From positions 1 to 64,000 of the forward strand of contig NZ_LANF01000012.1 in assembly GCF_000966265.1 (NCBI RefSeq): a stretch of DNA of 64,000 nt, in the 5' to 3' direction. The notes under the pieces were generated by a model that did not search any database, was not told where the DNA came from, and worked only from the letters and a program-made list of their open reading frames with translations. The DNA is from Palaeococcus ferrophilus DSM 13482 (GTDB lineage: Archaea; Methanobacteriota_B; Thermococci; Thermococcales; Thermococcaceae). Position 1 is the stretch's first letter; the number at the start of each line of letters is the position of its first letter. A program made the position numbers and the translations under genes. This document shows, in pieces, positions 1-7,291 of this stretch.

Positions 1-38
1 GCTACGGCGAGTGGCTGAAGGAGAACGGGGAGCTTTGA
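1..38 (+). CDS. C-terminal end of an unidentified protein (partial)
   Basis: One frame reads Y-G-E-W-L-K-E-N-G-E-L and stops at TGA 36-38. It is followed by a T-rich stretch (41-57) of the kind that ends transcription in Thermococcales. Only eleven residues are present, so no function can be given; it could also be a chance reading. Confidence 0.4.
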   Translation, partial: YGEWLKENGEL

Positions 39-40
39 AC

Positions 41-57
41 CCTTTTTCTTCTCTTTT
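41..57 (+). terminator. T-rich transcription terminator
   Basis: A pyrimidine run with repeated T4-T5 tracts directly follows the stop codon of the upstream gene. Archaeal RNA polymerase ends at such oligo-T tracts without a hairpin. The position supports the reading, but it is not proof. Confidence 0.4.
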
Positions 58-101
58 GGAGTTGCACGTTTTAATGACCATGGGGGAAAGTAGTGAGAGC
101 C

Positions 102-569
102 TCAGAGGCTCTCGAGAACGACGTGGGTTATGGTCTCCTTGACACCGTCGAGGGACGCTATCTCCTCGAGTATCTCGTCGAGCTTTGTCTTGTCGGCCTC
201 CACTATGAGGTCTATGTCGCCCGTGACACGGTAGATGCGCTTGAGCTTGAGCTTCTTTATGGCATCGTAAACGTTCTTCCTCTTGGTGGGCTCAATTCTA
301 ACGAATATGAAGACGTCACCCTTCTTCTCACCTAGGAGCTCCAGGGCCTTGTCCGTGAGGTCTATAAAACCCCTGCCGGTCCTTATGTAACCCAGCTCCT
401 TGAGCACCTTCAGGTGATTGCTAAGGGCCTGGCGGGTTATTTTAAGCTCGCCGGCGAGCTCGTCCTGGGTCTTCTCAACGGTATGGACCTCTATGGTCTT
501 CCCATCGCGGTAGAGCTTCTTCAGGAGCTCTATCTGTCTTGAAGTTAGGGCCTGCTCAACCTTTGGCAT
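102..569 (-). CDS. Lrp/AsnC-like HTH transcriptional regulator
   Basis: A 155-residue DNA-binding regulator. Residues about 8-65 form a winged helix-turn-helix (T-Q-D-E-L-A-G-E-L-K-I-T-R-Q-A-L-S-N-H-L-K-V-L). Residues about 85-155 have the alternating beta-alpha pattern of the Lrp ligand-binding (RAM) domain, which usually makes dimers or octamers and binds an effector. The ATG at 569 is chosen because GGAGGTG lies six bases before it; a GTG at 578 overlaps that site. The gene is divergent from the RNA kinase at 719, and the AT-rich gap between them is a likely place for self-regulation. The regulated genes and the ligand cannot be told from sequence. Confidence 0.85.
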   Translation of the reverse strand: MPKVEQALTSRQIELLKKLYRDGKTIEVHTVEKTQDELAGELKITRQALSNHLKVLKELGYIRTGRGFIDLTDKALELLGEKKGDVFIFVRIEPTKRKNVYDAIKKLKLKRIYRVTGDIDLIVEADKTKLDEILEEIASLDGVKETITHVVLESL

Positions 570-688
570 TATCAACACCTCCGGGGATTATTGGGAGACT
601 CAATTAATAAAGTTTTTGGAATACGTAAACGAATTAATTTGCAAACAAATGACAAGGCCCGTGGGGCATCGGTTGTTGATGGGTTACC

Positions 689-696
689 TTTATATG
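689..696 (+). promoter_or_regulatory. TATA box for the Clp1/Grc3 gene (leaderless)
   Basis: TTTATATG is centred about 27 bases before the ATG at 719. That is the archaeal TATA-to-start distance, so the message should begin at or next to the start codon. No ribosome-binding site is visible, in keeping with leaderless translation. Confidence 0.6.
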
Positions 697-718
697 TCTT
701 TCGTTTCGAGTTTTCAAC

Positions 719-1750
719 ATGAACAAAGCAAAGTATCCCCCTGACGTAACCTCCGACAGGAGGGAGCTTTTGAGGCTTTTGGAGGAGGAGAGGCCGGAAG
801 TAGTTGCGGTTCTCGGGGATGTTGACACAGGAAAGAGCACCCTCGTGACGCTCATGGCCAATCAGGTCAACGGCGTCGCGGTGGTTGACAGCGATATCGG
901 ACAGAAGGGCGTACTCCCCCCCGCAACGGTGAGCCTCGCCGTGCCCGAGGGCCCCTTCGAGTCCCTCTCGGAGCTCAAGCCGCTGAAGAGCTACTTCGTC
1001 GGGAGCATCACACCCCGTGAGTTCTTCGCGGAGACCATCGTGGGTGTAAGGCGGCTGGTTGACGAGGCGAGGCGCATGGGGCTAACGGCGATAGTTGACA
1101 CCACGGGCTACATCAGGGGCCCGGGGAGGGAGCTCAAGCGCCTCAAGCTCGAGGCCATTGAACCGGACGTCATAGTGGCCCTCCAGAGGGGGAGCGAGCT
1201 CGAACCCATAGTAAGGCCCTTTGAGGGAAGGAGCACCGTGGTGAGGCTCAGCGTGAGTGAGAACGCGAGGGAGCACACGCGGGAGGAGAGGAGGCGCATA
1301 AGGGCCGAGAAATGGGTGGCGTACTTCATGGAGGGAACGATTCACCGCCTCAGCGTTGACGACTTCGTAGTCTCCGGGACGGCCCTCTTCCACGGGAGGG
1401 AGCTCTCCGAGGAGGAGAGGGAAGTCTTCAAAACGCTCTTTGGCTGGCTCGTTTTCCATGGGGAGAAGGGGGACGGCTACACGATTGTGAAGGCGGGGCC
1501 GGGAAGGGCGCCGGAGGGAGTGAAGGCGATAGACGTGGAGAACCTGAGCAACCTTCTGGTGGGCCTCATTGACGGGGAGGGCTTCTGCAGGGCGGTGGGG
1601 ATTCTGAAGCTCGTGAACTTCAAAGAGCGGTGGATGGAGGTTCTAACGCCCCTGAAAAGCCTGGACGATGTCGTGGAAGTACGCTTTGGGAGGATAAGGG
1701 TAAGGGAGGATGGGGAGGAGCTCGGCCTCCTCAGGAGGGAGGCGCTATGA
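719..1750 (+). CDS. Clp1/Grc3-family polynucleotide 5'-kinase
   Basis: A 343-residue protein expected to phosphorylate 5'-OH ends of RNA (and DNA) using a nucleoside triphosphate. The Walker A loop G-D-V-D-T-G-K-S-T is at about residues 33-41. D-S-D-I-G-Q-K-G (about 58-65) and D-T-T-G-Y (about 126-130) are the other conserved elements of the Clp1/Grc3 kinases. A family member from Pyrococcus horikoshii has been shown to be an RNA 5'-kinase, so the call rests on homology plus motifs. The C-terminal third is a beta-rich domain typical of the archaeal members. The gene is transcribed alone and its end overlaps the end of polC by a few bases, tail to tail. Confidence 0.85.
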   Translation: MNKAKYPPDVTSDRRELLRLLEEERPEVVAVLGDVDTGKSTLVTLMANQVNGVAVVDSDIGQKGVLPPATVSLAVPEGPFESLSELKPLKSYFVGSITPREFFAETIVGVRRLVDEARRMGLTAIVDTTGYIRGPGRELKRLKLEAIEPDVIVALQRGSELEPIVRPFEGRSTVVRLSVSENAREHTREERRRIRAEKWVAYFMEGTIHRLSVDDFVVSGTALFHGRELSEEEREVFKTLFGWLVFHGEKGDGYTIVKAGPGRAPEGVKAIDVENLSNLLVGLIDGEGFCRAVGILKLVNFKERWMEVLTPLKSLDDVVEVRFGRIRVREDGEELGLLRREAL

Positions 1751-4700
1751 CTTCTTCCCGAAGAACTCGTCCAGCCCGATGACCTTCTTCTTTTTGGGCG
1801 CCTTGGCGGGCTTGGATTCGCCGTTCTTCGGCGCTTCCCCGTTTGGCTTCTTGAAATCTTTCGATGGGTCCCACGACTTCCCGTTGCTCTTCTTCGGCTT
1901 TTCCTTCAGCGTGCCCCTCCTCCTCGCTATCATGGTCGAGCACACGTCCTTTGGGGTGGCCACCATGAGGGTCGTCTGAACCCTGGGGAAGACGTTGGTG
2001 AAGAGAGTGTCTATGTCCTTCTCCGTTATGCATATCCTCTGGCGCGTGTAGTCTAGGACGTCAAACTCCGTAACGAGCATTTTGGCTGTGGACAGGTACT
2101 TTTCTATGGCCCCCTTGCTGACGGTTAGAACTATCTTCCCCCCGCACTTCGGGCACTTCCCGCTCATCGGCGGCCTTCTGTATTTGGTGTTGCACTTGAC
2201 ACAGCGGAACTCCTGCCTCGTGAAGCTCCTCAGGTTGCCCCTGAGGTCGGGGATGAGGTGGGAGTTTATGATGGTCTCGGCCACGTGGTGCTCGTCAACG
2301 GCCCTTATGCGCTTCGCGAGGTCGAGCTGTCTCCTAACCTTGTCCTCCATGTCGCCTAACTGCTTGTAGAGGCTCATCTTGGGGCCCAGGGCTATGTCGT
2401 CGCTGTCGTGGGTGAACTTTATGCCCTCGTACATCTCGGGTTTTCCTAAGCGGTCCTCGACGCGCTCGATGACCTTCACTTCCTTCGGGGATTTGAGCTC
2501 GTAGGTGGCCCTGTAGAACTCGAGGGGATAGTACCTCACCACGTCCATGTTGTGGACCTCGCTGTCCACCTCCCTAGGATCGAGCCTCGTGGTGACGACA
2601 AGCGGAGCGTCCATCTTTCCGCCACGCTTTTCTGGCAGGTAGTACTTGCTGAAGTTGAGGAGGGCATCTAGGAGGAGCATTACTGCATCCTCGTCGCCGT
2701 CGCATTGGTGTGTTACAATATTCTCGTTAATAATCACATTATGATAATTTTTGGCATTTAATGAGAACACAAAGTCATCCTTTGAAGCGATGTATTTAAC
2801 GCGCTTTACAGGAGAAGTTACTACAGTGTCACCCTCGACGACTGCCATTTGTTCCCCTTCCCTGACCTCAAAGGCCCTCTTCTCAACGAACTCGCCGTCC
2901 TCATAGACGAGCACCGGGTGGTCAACCGTCGTTTCAAAGCCCCTGCCGAGCTCGAGCTCGAACCTTATCAAATGATCCGTTGATGGTGCCTTTATGACAT
3001 CCTCTATGTCAGTAAGGACGACCTTTCCACTCTCAGGGTCAAATGAATAGACCTTAACGTCCACCTTCGGCTTCTTCCTCACGTAGACCATGTTTTCATA
3101 CTGCTCTTCTTCAAAGAGGTCGTAGAGTTCCCTGAGGGTTATCCTCCTCGGCATACCGTCTATCTGCACAAGTATCCTCGTGTCGCCGGGGAAGCAGTTC
3201 CTCCTCTTGGCTGCATGATAGTAGGGGTGCGCGTAGCCCACCAGAGCGTCCACGAAGCCTATGATTCTACCCATTATACCCGCAGAGGTGTGGGGGGCCA
3301 GACCTATCACGAGGTGACCCACAAGGTCCTCCATCTTCTCGGCGTTGTAGAACCTTGGCAGACCGTAGAACCTCTCGAGGAGGTCGTCTATGAAGTTGGC
3401 CACCTTGAGGAGGTACTCACCGGCGGTTTTGGGGAGGATAACGTCCTGCACCTTGAGCTCGAGTATCTGGTCCTCGCTCTCGAGGGGCTTCCCCTCGAAG
3501 TCGTGGGTGTAGCCGAGCTCGCGGAGCTTCTCCACGCTCGTCCCGATCTCCCTAGGTCTGAAGTGCGTCACCGGAGCGTCGGTTGCGTCGAAACGGATGG
3601 TTCCGTCTTTGAAGACGTAGACGTCGTTTTTGGCCCTAAGGAGGCCCTTCTCAAGCGGTTCTGCAAGCTTGAAGGCGGAGCTCATACCCAGGACGCCCTT
3701 GAGCCTGTCGAGCGTGTAAACCTTCACGTTGTCCATAGCAGGCCTGAGGTAATCGCCTATTTTGAACGTGGTCTTTGCGTAGGGCTTCATCTCGACCTTG
3801 CACTTGGGACAGACCCTCTCCTCCGTCGAGGTGTGACCGCAGGAGGGGCAGGTGTAGAGGTGCTCCGTCCTTGAGCCGCACTTCGGGCACCTGGGGAAGA
3901 TGTCAACGTGGCCGCAGCTGGGGCACTTGAAGCGCGCTATCTCCACGGTGGTGCTCTTCCCCTCCTGGAAGGCCTTGTAGATGTCGCGGGAGCTTCCTCC
4001 AGCGAGCCCTATCGGGAAAAGCACGTGAACCGGGGGCTTCATCTTCCTCTCCTTGGCCTTCTCAGGCCTTCCCATCCTCGCCCCAATCCAGCTCATCCCC
4101 CTGTCGCGGAGCTTTACGTCGCTCACGGCGTTTATGATGTCGATGGGCGTGTGGAAGGGCTTTGGCTCAAGCCTCCTCTCGAGGTTGAGGAGGGGGGTGA
4201 GCAGGGCGGCGCTCCAGGGGTACTCCACCACTATCTCCCCGTTCTCAACCCTGTGTGGAAGACCGAGGAGCTCGAGGGAGCGTTTTATGGAGAAGTTCCT
4301 GGTGGTGAGCCTCTTCGCGAACTTCACCCCCCTGAAGGAGTCCCACTCTATCGAAGCATCCACCAGGCCCTCCTGGAGTGCCAAAAGCTCCTCAACGCCC
4401 AGGGTGTTCCAGTAGAGCGTGTAGTATGGATGGAGCGGGATTCTAAGCACGCGGGAGAAGTGTATGGCCTCCTCCACCCTCGGCCTCACGCGCAGCGGGT
4501 CGTAGAGGAGCCTCCCGAGGAAGTCGGGCTCAACGTCAAGGTACTCGGCCGCCTCCTCCACATCCTCACCATCGTTCTCCTCGAACGGCTTAAGCTCGAC
4601 CTCGTAAACGTCCTTCACGGCCTTAACGAACTCCTGAATCCACCACTCTTCGGCGTAGTTGGCAGGCAGGAGCGTCTGGTTGTTCTCCACGAAGTCGCCG

Positions 4701-6025
4701 AAGTTTACGAGCGCATCTCCAACGTAGAGTATCTCCTCTATGCTATCCCTGACCCTCAGCGCGGTTTCATAGTCCTCAACGCGGACCACGGAGCCGTCCC
4801 TGAGCTTCACTATTGGCCCCTCTATCGTCGTGGCGGGAGTGGTTATGCACCCTTTACCCGGTCTCTCCGTCTTCATCTGCGTCCCAACGGCTATGAACTC
4901 GTCGAGGAGGAGCATCGTTGCCGGATGGACGCTCCACGTGGCGAAGCCGCTCGTCCTCGAGCGACCGTAGCGCAGCCTGAAGCCGCCGTTGGTGGAGGGC
5001 TCGGCGAAGAGGGGCCTTCCCCCTATGATCTCCTTCGTGTACTTCTTGTTGGGGGCTATCTTCTTCCTGAACTCCTCGTAGAGGCGGTAGTAGAAGCCCA
5101 TCTCCACCTCTGCGGTGGTTTCCTCCTCCGCGGACTCTTCCACGACCTCCTGCTTCTCCTTGCCCTTGCCGCTCTCCTTGCTCTCCACGAACTCCCTCAG
5201 CCACTCCCAGCCCTCAACCTCGAGCTTGTCTATGTACTTGAGAAGCTTCTTGGCCTTCTGGAGGACACCCTCCGCCAGAACGAGTATGGCCCCACCGCGG
5301 AGCTGGTTCGTCTCAACCCTAGGGAGGTTCCTGTAACCGCTCACCTCGACCTGGTCCGTTGCCTCACCCGTTATCTCGACGGGTATGCTCTTTATGGCGA
5401 GCCTAACCTCGTCGGCGCTCGGATGATACTGGAGGCGCGAGACGGCCCTGTGGTAGAGGTCAACCTCCTCAACGTAGCGCTCTATCTCCTCGGGTGTGGG
5501 TTTGTACCTGTCGAGGCCAAGCTTCTTCCTCACGTAGTCACCAACGAGAACGCTGAGGGCCTGGGCGGTTCCTCCAGAACTCCTTATTGGGCCCGCGTAG
5601 TAGAGCGCCAGGTACCTGCTCCCATCGAAGTTCTGGCGCACCTTGACGAAGGCTATTCCCTCGAGGGGGGCCGAAACGATTCCCTCCGTGAGGACGGCAA
5701 GCGAGGTTCTAACGGCCTGCTCCGCCAGCGTCTCCTCGTCACCCAGCTCCCCGAAGCGCCCCTCTATGATTTCGTCCACTATCTTGAGGGCGGCCAGCTC
5801 CTTACCGTGCTCCTTGACGAGGGCCCTTATCCTCTCGGCCACCCCCTTGGGCCCGACGAGGCTCTCGACACGGCCGGCCATGTCCGTTGCCTGAGGAACC
5901 TCTATCTCGGGAACCGGGTCCTTACCCTGGGCCCTCGCCTTTTCCGCTATTTCGTAGGCCCTGTCAATCTCGCGCTGGAGTGACTCGAAGTAGGCCTTCA
6001 TTTCATCGGAATAGAGTTCAGTCAT
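1745..6025 (-). CDS. polC: DNA polymerase II (PolD) large subunit DP2, with intein
   Basis: The catalytic subunit of the heterodimeric archaeal replicative polymerase PolD. The precursor is 1426 residues. Removal of the 164-residue intein (residues 944-1107) leaves 1262, matching the usual DP2 length near 1260. Right after the splice point is C-D-G-D-E-D, holding the two Asp known to be essential for synthesis in Pyrococcus DP2. Zn-binding CxxC clusters occur mid-protein (C-P-S-C-G and C-P-K-C-G) and near the end (C-V-K-C ... C-P-K-C). The last residues contain I-G-L-D-E-F-F, a PCNA-interacting-type motif. The ATG at 6025 is preceded by GGTGG; an in-frame upstream ATG at 6079 would add 18 residues foreign to the family. 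In this window DP2 is separated from DP1 by an unrelated gene. Confidence 0.97.
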   Translation of the reverse strand: MTELYSDEMKAYFESLQREIDRAYEIAEKARAQGKDPVPEIEVPQATDMAGRVESLVGPKGVAERIRALVKEHGKELAALKIVDEIIEGRFGELGDEETLAEQAVRTSLAVLTEGIVSAPLEGIAFVKVRQNFDGSRYLALYYAGPIRSSGGTAQALSVLVGDYVRKKLGLDRYKPTPEEIERYVEEVDLYHRAVSRLQYHPSADEVRLAIKSIPVEITGEATDQVEVSGYRNLPRVETNQLRGGAILVLAEGVLQKAKKLLKYIDKLEVEGWEWLREFVESKESGKGKEKQEVVEESAEEETTAEVEMGFYYRLYEEFRKKIAPNKKYTKEIIGGRPLFAEPSTNGGFRLRYGRSRTSGFATWSVHPATMLLLDEFIAVGTQMKTERPGKGCITTPATTIEGPIVKLRDGSVVRVEDYETALRVRDSIEEILYVGDALVNFGDFVENNQTLLPANYAEEWWIQEFVKAVKDVYEVELKPFEENDGEDVEEAAEYLDVEPDFLGRLLYDPLRVRPRVEEAIHFSRVLRIPLHPYYTLYWNTLGVEELLALQEGLVDASIEWDSFRGVKFAKRLTTRNFSIKRSLELLGLPHRVENGEIVVEYPWSAALLTPLLNLERRLEPKPFHTPIDIINAVSDVKLRDRGMSWIGARMGRPEKAKERKMKPPVHVLFPIGLAGGSSRDIYKAFQEGKSTTVEIARFKCPSCGHVDIFPRCPKCGSRTEHLYTCPSCGHTSTEERVCPKCKVEMKPYAKTTFKIGDYLRPAMDNVKVYTLDRLKGVLGMSSAFKLAEPLEKGLLRAKNDVYVFKDGTIRFDATDAPVTHFRPREIGTSVEKLRELGYTHDFEGKPLESEDQILELKVQDVILPKTAGEYLLKVANFIDDLLERFYGLPRFYNAEKMEDLVGHLVIGLAPHTSAGIMGRIIGFVDALVGYAHPYYHAAKRRNCFPGDTRILVQIDGMPRRITLRELYDLFEEEQYENMVYVRKKPKVDVKVYSFDPESGKVVLTDIEDVIKAPSTDHLIRFELELGRGFETTVDHPVLVYEDGEFVEKRAFEVREGEQMAVVEGDTVVTSPVKRVKYIASKDDFVFSLNAKNYHNVIINENIVTHQCDGDEDAVMLLLDALLNFSKYYLPEKRGGKMDAPLVVTTRLDPREVDSEVHNMDVVRYYPLEFYRATYELKSPKEVKVIERVEDRLGKPEMYEGIKFTHDSDDIALGPKMSLYKQLGDMEDKVRRQLDLAKRIRAVDEHHVAETIINSHLIPDLRGNLRSFTRQEFRCVKCNTKYRRPPMSGKCPKCGGKIVLTVSKGAIEKYLSTAKMLVTEFDVLDYTRQRICITEKDIDTLFTNVFPRVQTTLMVATPKDVCSTMIARRRGTLKEKPKKSNGKSWDPSKDFKKPNGEAPKNGESKPAKAPKKKKVIGLDEFFGKKS
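2705..3196 (-). other. Mini-intein in DP2 with C-terminal Gln
   Basis: The insert starts with Cys1 (C-F-P-G-D-T-R-I) and ends V-T-H-Q, followed by extein Cys+1, so it is 164 residues. Block B (T-T-V-D-H-P-V) is present. There is no room for a LAGLIDADG homing-endonuclease domain, so this is a mini-intein. The last residue is Gln rather than the usual Asn. The same feature is known for the Pyrococcus abyssi PolII intein at this site, which still splices through Gln cyclisation. The intein interrupts the catalytic motif N|C-D-G-D-E-D, so polymerase activity must depend on splicing. Confidence 0.93.
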
Positions 6026-6132
6026 GGACAACCACCCCTGTTCCAAGAAGAGAAGCGAAAGTATATCGAGTAAAATCAAGTAACAAAAGGTAAAAATTTA
6101 GAATTGAAGTCCATTTATAGGTCGATATTAAA

Positions 6133-6158
6133 GGATACCGCCTAGTCTGGCGGTATCC
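6133..6158 (-). terminator. Perfect 10-bp stem-loop between the inserted gene and polC
   Basis: GGATACCGCC and GGCGGTATCC form a perfect 10-bp stem with a six-base loop. It lies between the stop of the 6210-7289 gene and the start of polC. It could be an end signal or processing site for the inserted gene, or part of a new polC promoter region. The pairing is seen; the role is inferred. Confidence 0.45.
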
Positions 6159-6209
6159 CCATTTACATACTGGCAATACTGCTATATAAAGATTTCGCAT
6201 CATCTCAAC

Positions 6210-7289
6210 TCAACCTCCATATTTGGAAATAAGCTCTGATATTTTCACATGAGTTATCGGGAAGCCCAAAGACGTGAGATATTCTCCGATTCCATGTCCA
6301 TACGGCCCCACAGAGACTACAATACCACCATTTCTGCGGAGGTCATCGATGTCCCCACCTGTCCCCTTCTGAAGTGAGAGGAACTTGATAGACCCGCCGA
6401 CTTCAGAGGCATGTCTTAAGACGTACTCGAATGCAGGAGATTTTTCAATCAAACGTTGTTCCTCATCCTTTCGGAGCAATCCTTCCTTAATAATGTAAAG
6501 TATGGGGCGCGAATACCAGTATTGTGGAAGAACACGATTTTCAGCCGAGAGAGGCACTATTTTGGACAGACTCCTACTCCCAACATGGTACACCTTCAAC
6601 AGGTCAGGATGAAACCCCAAAGAGGGTAAATTCCTGAGAAGAAACCGTACGTCAAGCCTCCATTTTGAGAGTAAAATGCTCTCCTTGATGTACCTGAGAA
6701 TGAGATCAGCAGTGGAGACTAGAGGATCAACTTTGTCCCCGTTGGGGATTACTCTAAGTTCACTGGCTCGTTTTGAAAGTTCATCCCATGCCACCGTTTG
6801 AGGGGAAGAATTAAAGTTGTCAATATGAACCTTAGGCATTGTGTGATTGAGCCTGGATACAACCACCCACGCAGGAACGTACGCAAAGTAAGACTTCAAA
6901 ACATTTTTCAGGAAGGTCATAACGCCCTTATGGTGACCATTTGGCATATAAATTTGCTTAACGCCAAAGGAGGCAAAAACAAAGTTTATAATAACATCAT
7001 TGGGAATAACAACGTCGTCAACAAATTCCTTCATGAAAAGCAGATATTCAGTAGGATCTCCGTCCCCCCTGATAAGATAGCCTCTCAAGTCTGAAGATGA
7101 AAACACCCATCTAGGCGTTTGTATTCCCATACTATCTTTAAACTGCTCAAAAAATTCTCTGTATGACTGAAGGTATTCACTAAAATCTGAATCCCTGACA
7201 CTGACTGCAACCCCTATCCGTGCAATAAAAGTCCCATGCTGTCCAGCGAATTTGATATCTCCCTCATCGGAGCCAATGATCAAACCCAT
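6210..7289 (-). CDS. Unknown protein inserted in the PolD operon; DUF3800/RNase H-like candidate
   Basis: A 359-residue protein with no confident family. The start resembles the first strand of DUF3800-type proteins, which are predicted RNase H-fold nucleases: I-I-G-S-D-E-G-D (D8, E9, D11). Further acidic positions in a similar order are V-H-I-D-N-F (D157), N-G-D-K-V-D (D185, D188) and V-S-T-A-D-L-I (D195). This is a weak resemblance, not a match I can verify. ATG 7289 is two bases after the polB stop, with GAGGGG before it, so it is translationally placed in the operon. The DNA is clearly more AT-rich than polB and polC and uses AT-ending codons, which suggests transfer. Known Thermococcales carry polB and polC side by side, so this gene is probably an insertion. 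Confidence 0.75.
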   Translation of the reverse strand: MGLIIGSDEGDIKFAGQHGTFIARIGVAVSVRDSDFSEYLQSYREFFEQFKDSMGIQTPRWVFSSSDLRGYLIRGDGDPTEYLLFMKEFVDDVVIPNDVIINFVFASFGVKQIYMPNGHHKGVMTFLKNVLKSYFAYVPAWVVVSRLNHTMPKVHIDNFNSSPQTVAWDELSKRASELRVIPNGDKVDPLVSTADLILRYIKESILLSKWRLDVRFLLRNLPSLGFHPDLLKVYHVGSRSLSKIVPLSAENRVLPQYWYSRPILYIIKEGLLRKDEEQRLIEKSPAFEYVLRHASEVGGSIKFLSLQKGTGGDIDDLRRNGGIVVSVGPYGHGIGEYLTSLGFPITHVKISELISKYGG

Positions 7290-7291
7290 GC

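Noticed and set aside
3908-5983. A 691-codon plus-strand open frame
   Set aside because: It lies wholly antisense to polC, has the P/L/V/G-rich composition of a reversed GC-rich gene, and shows no family motif.
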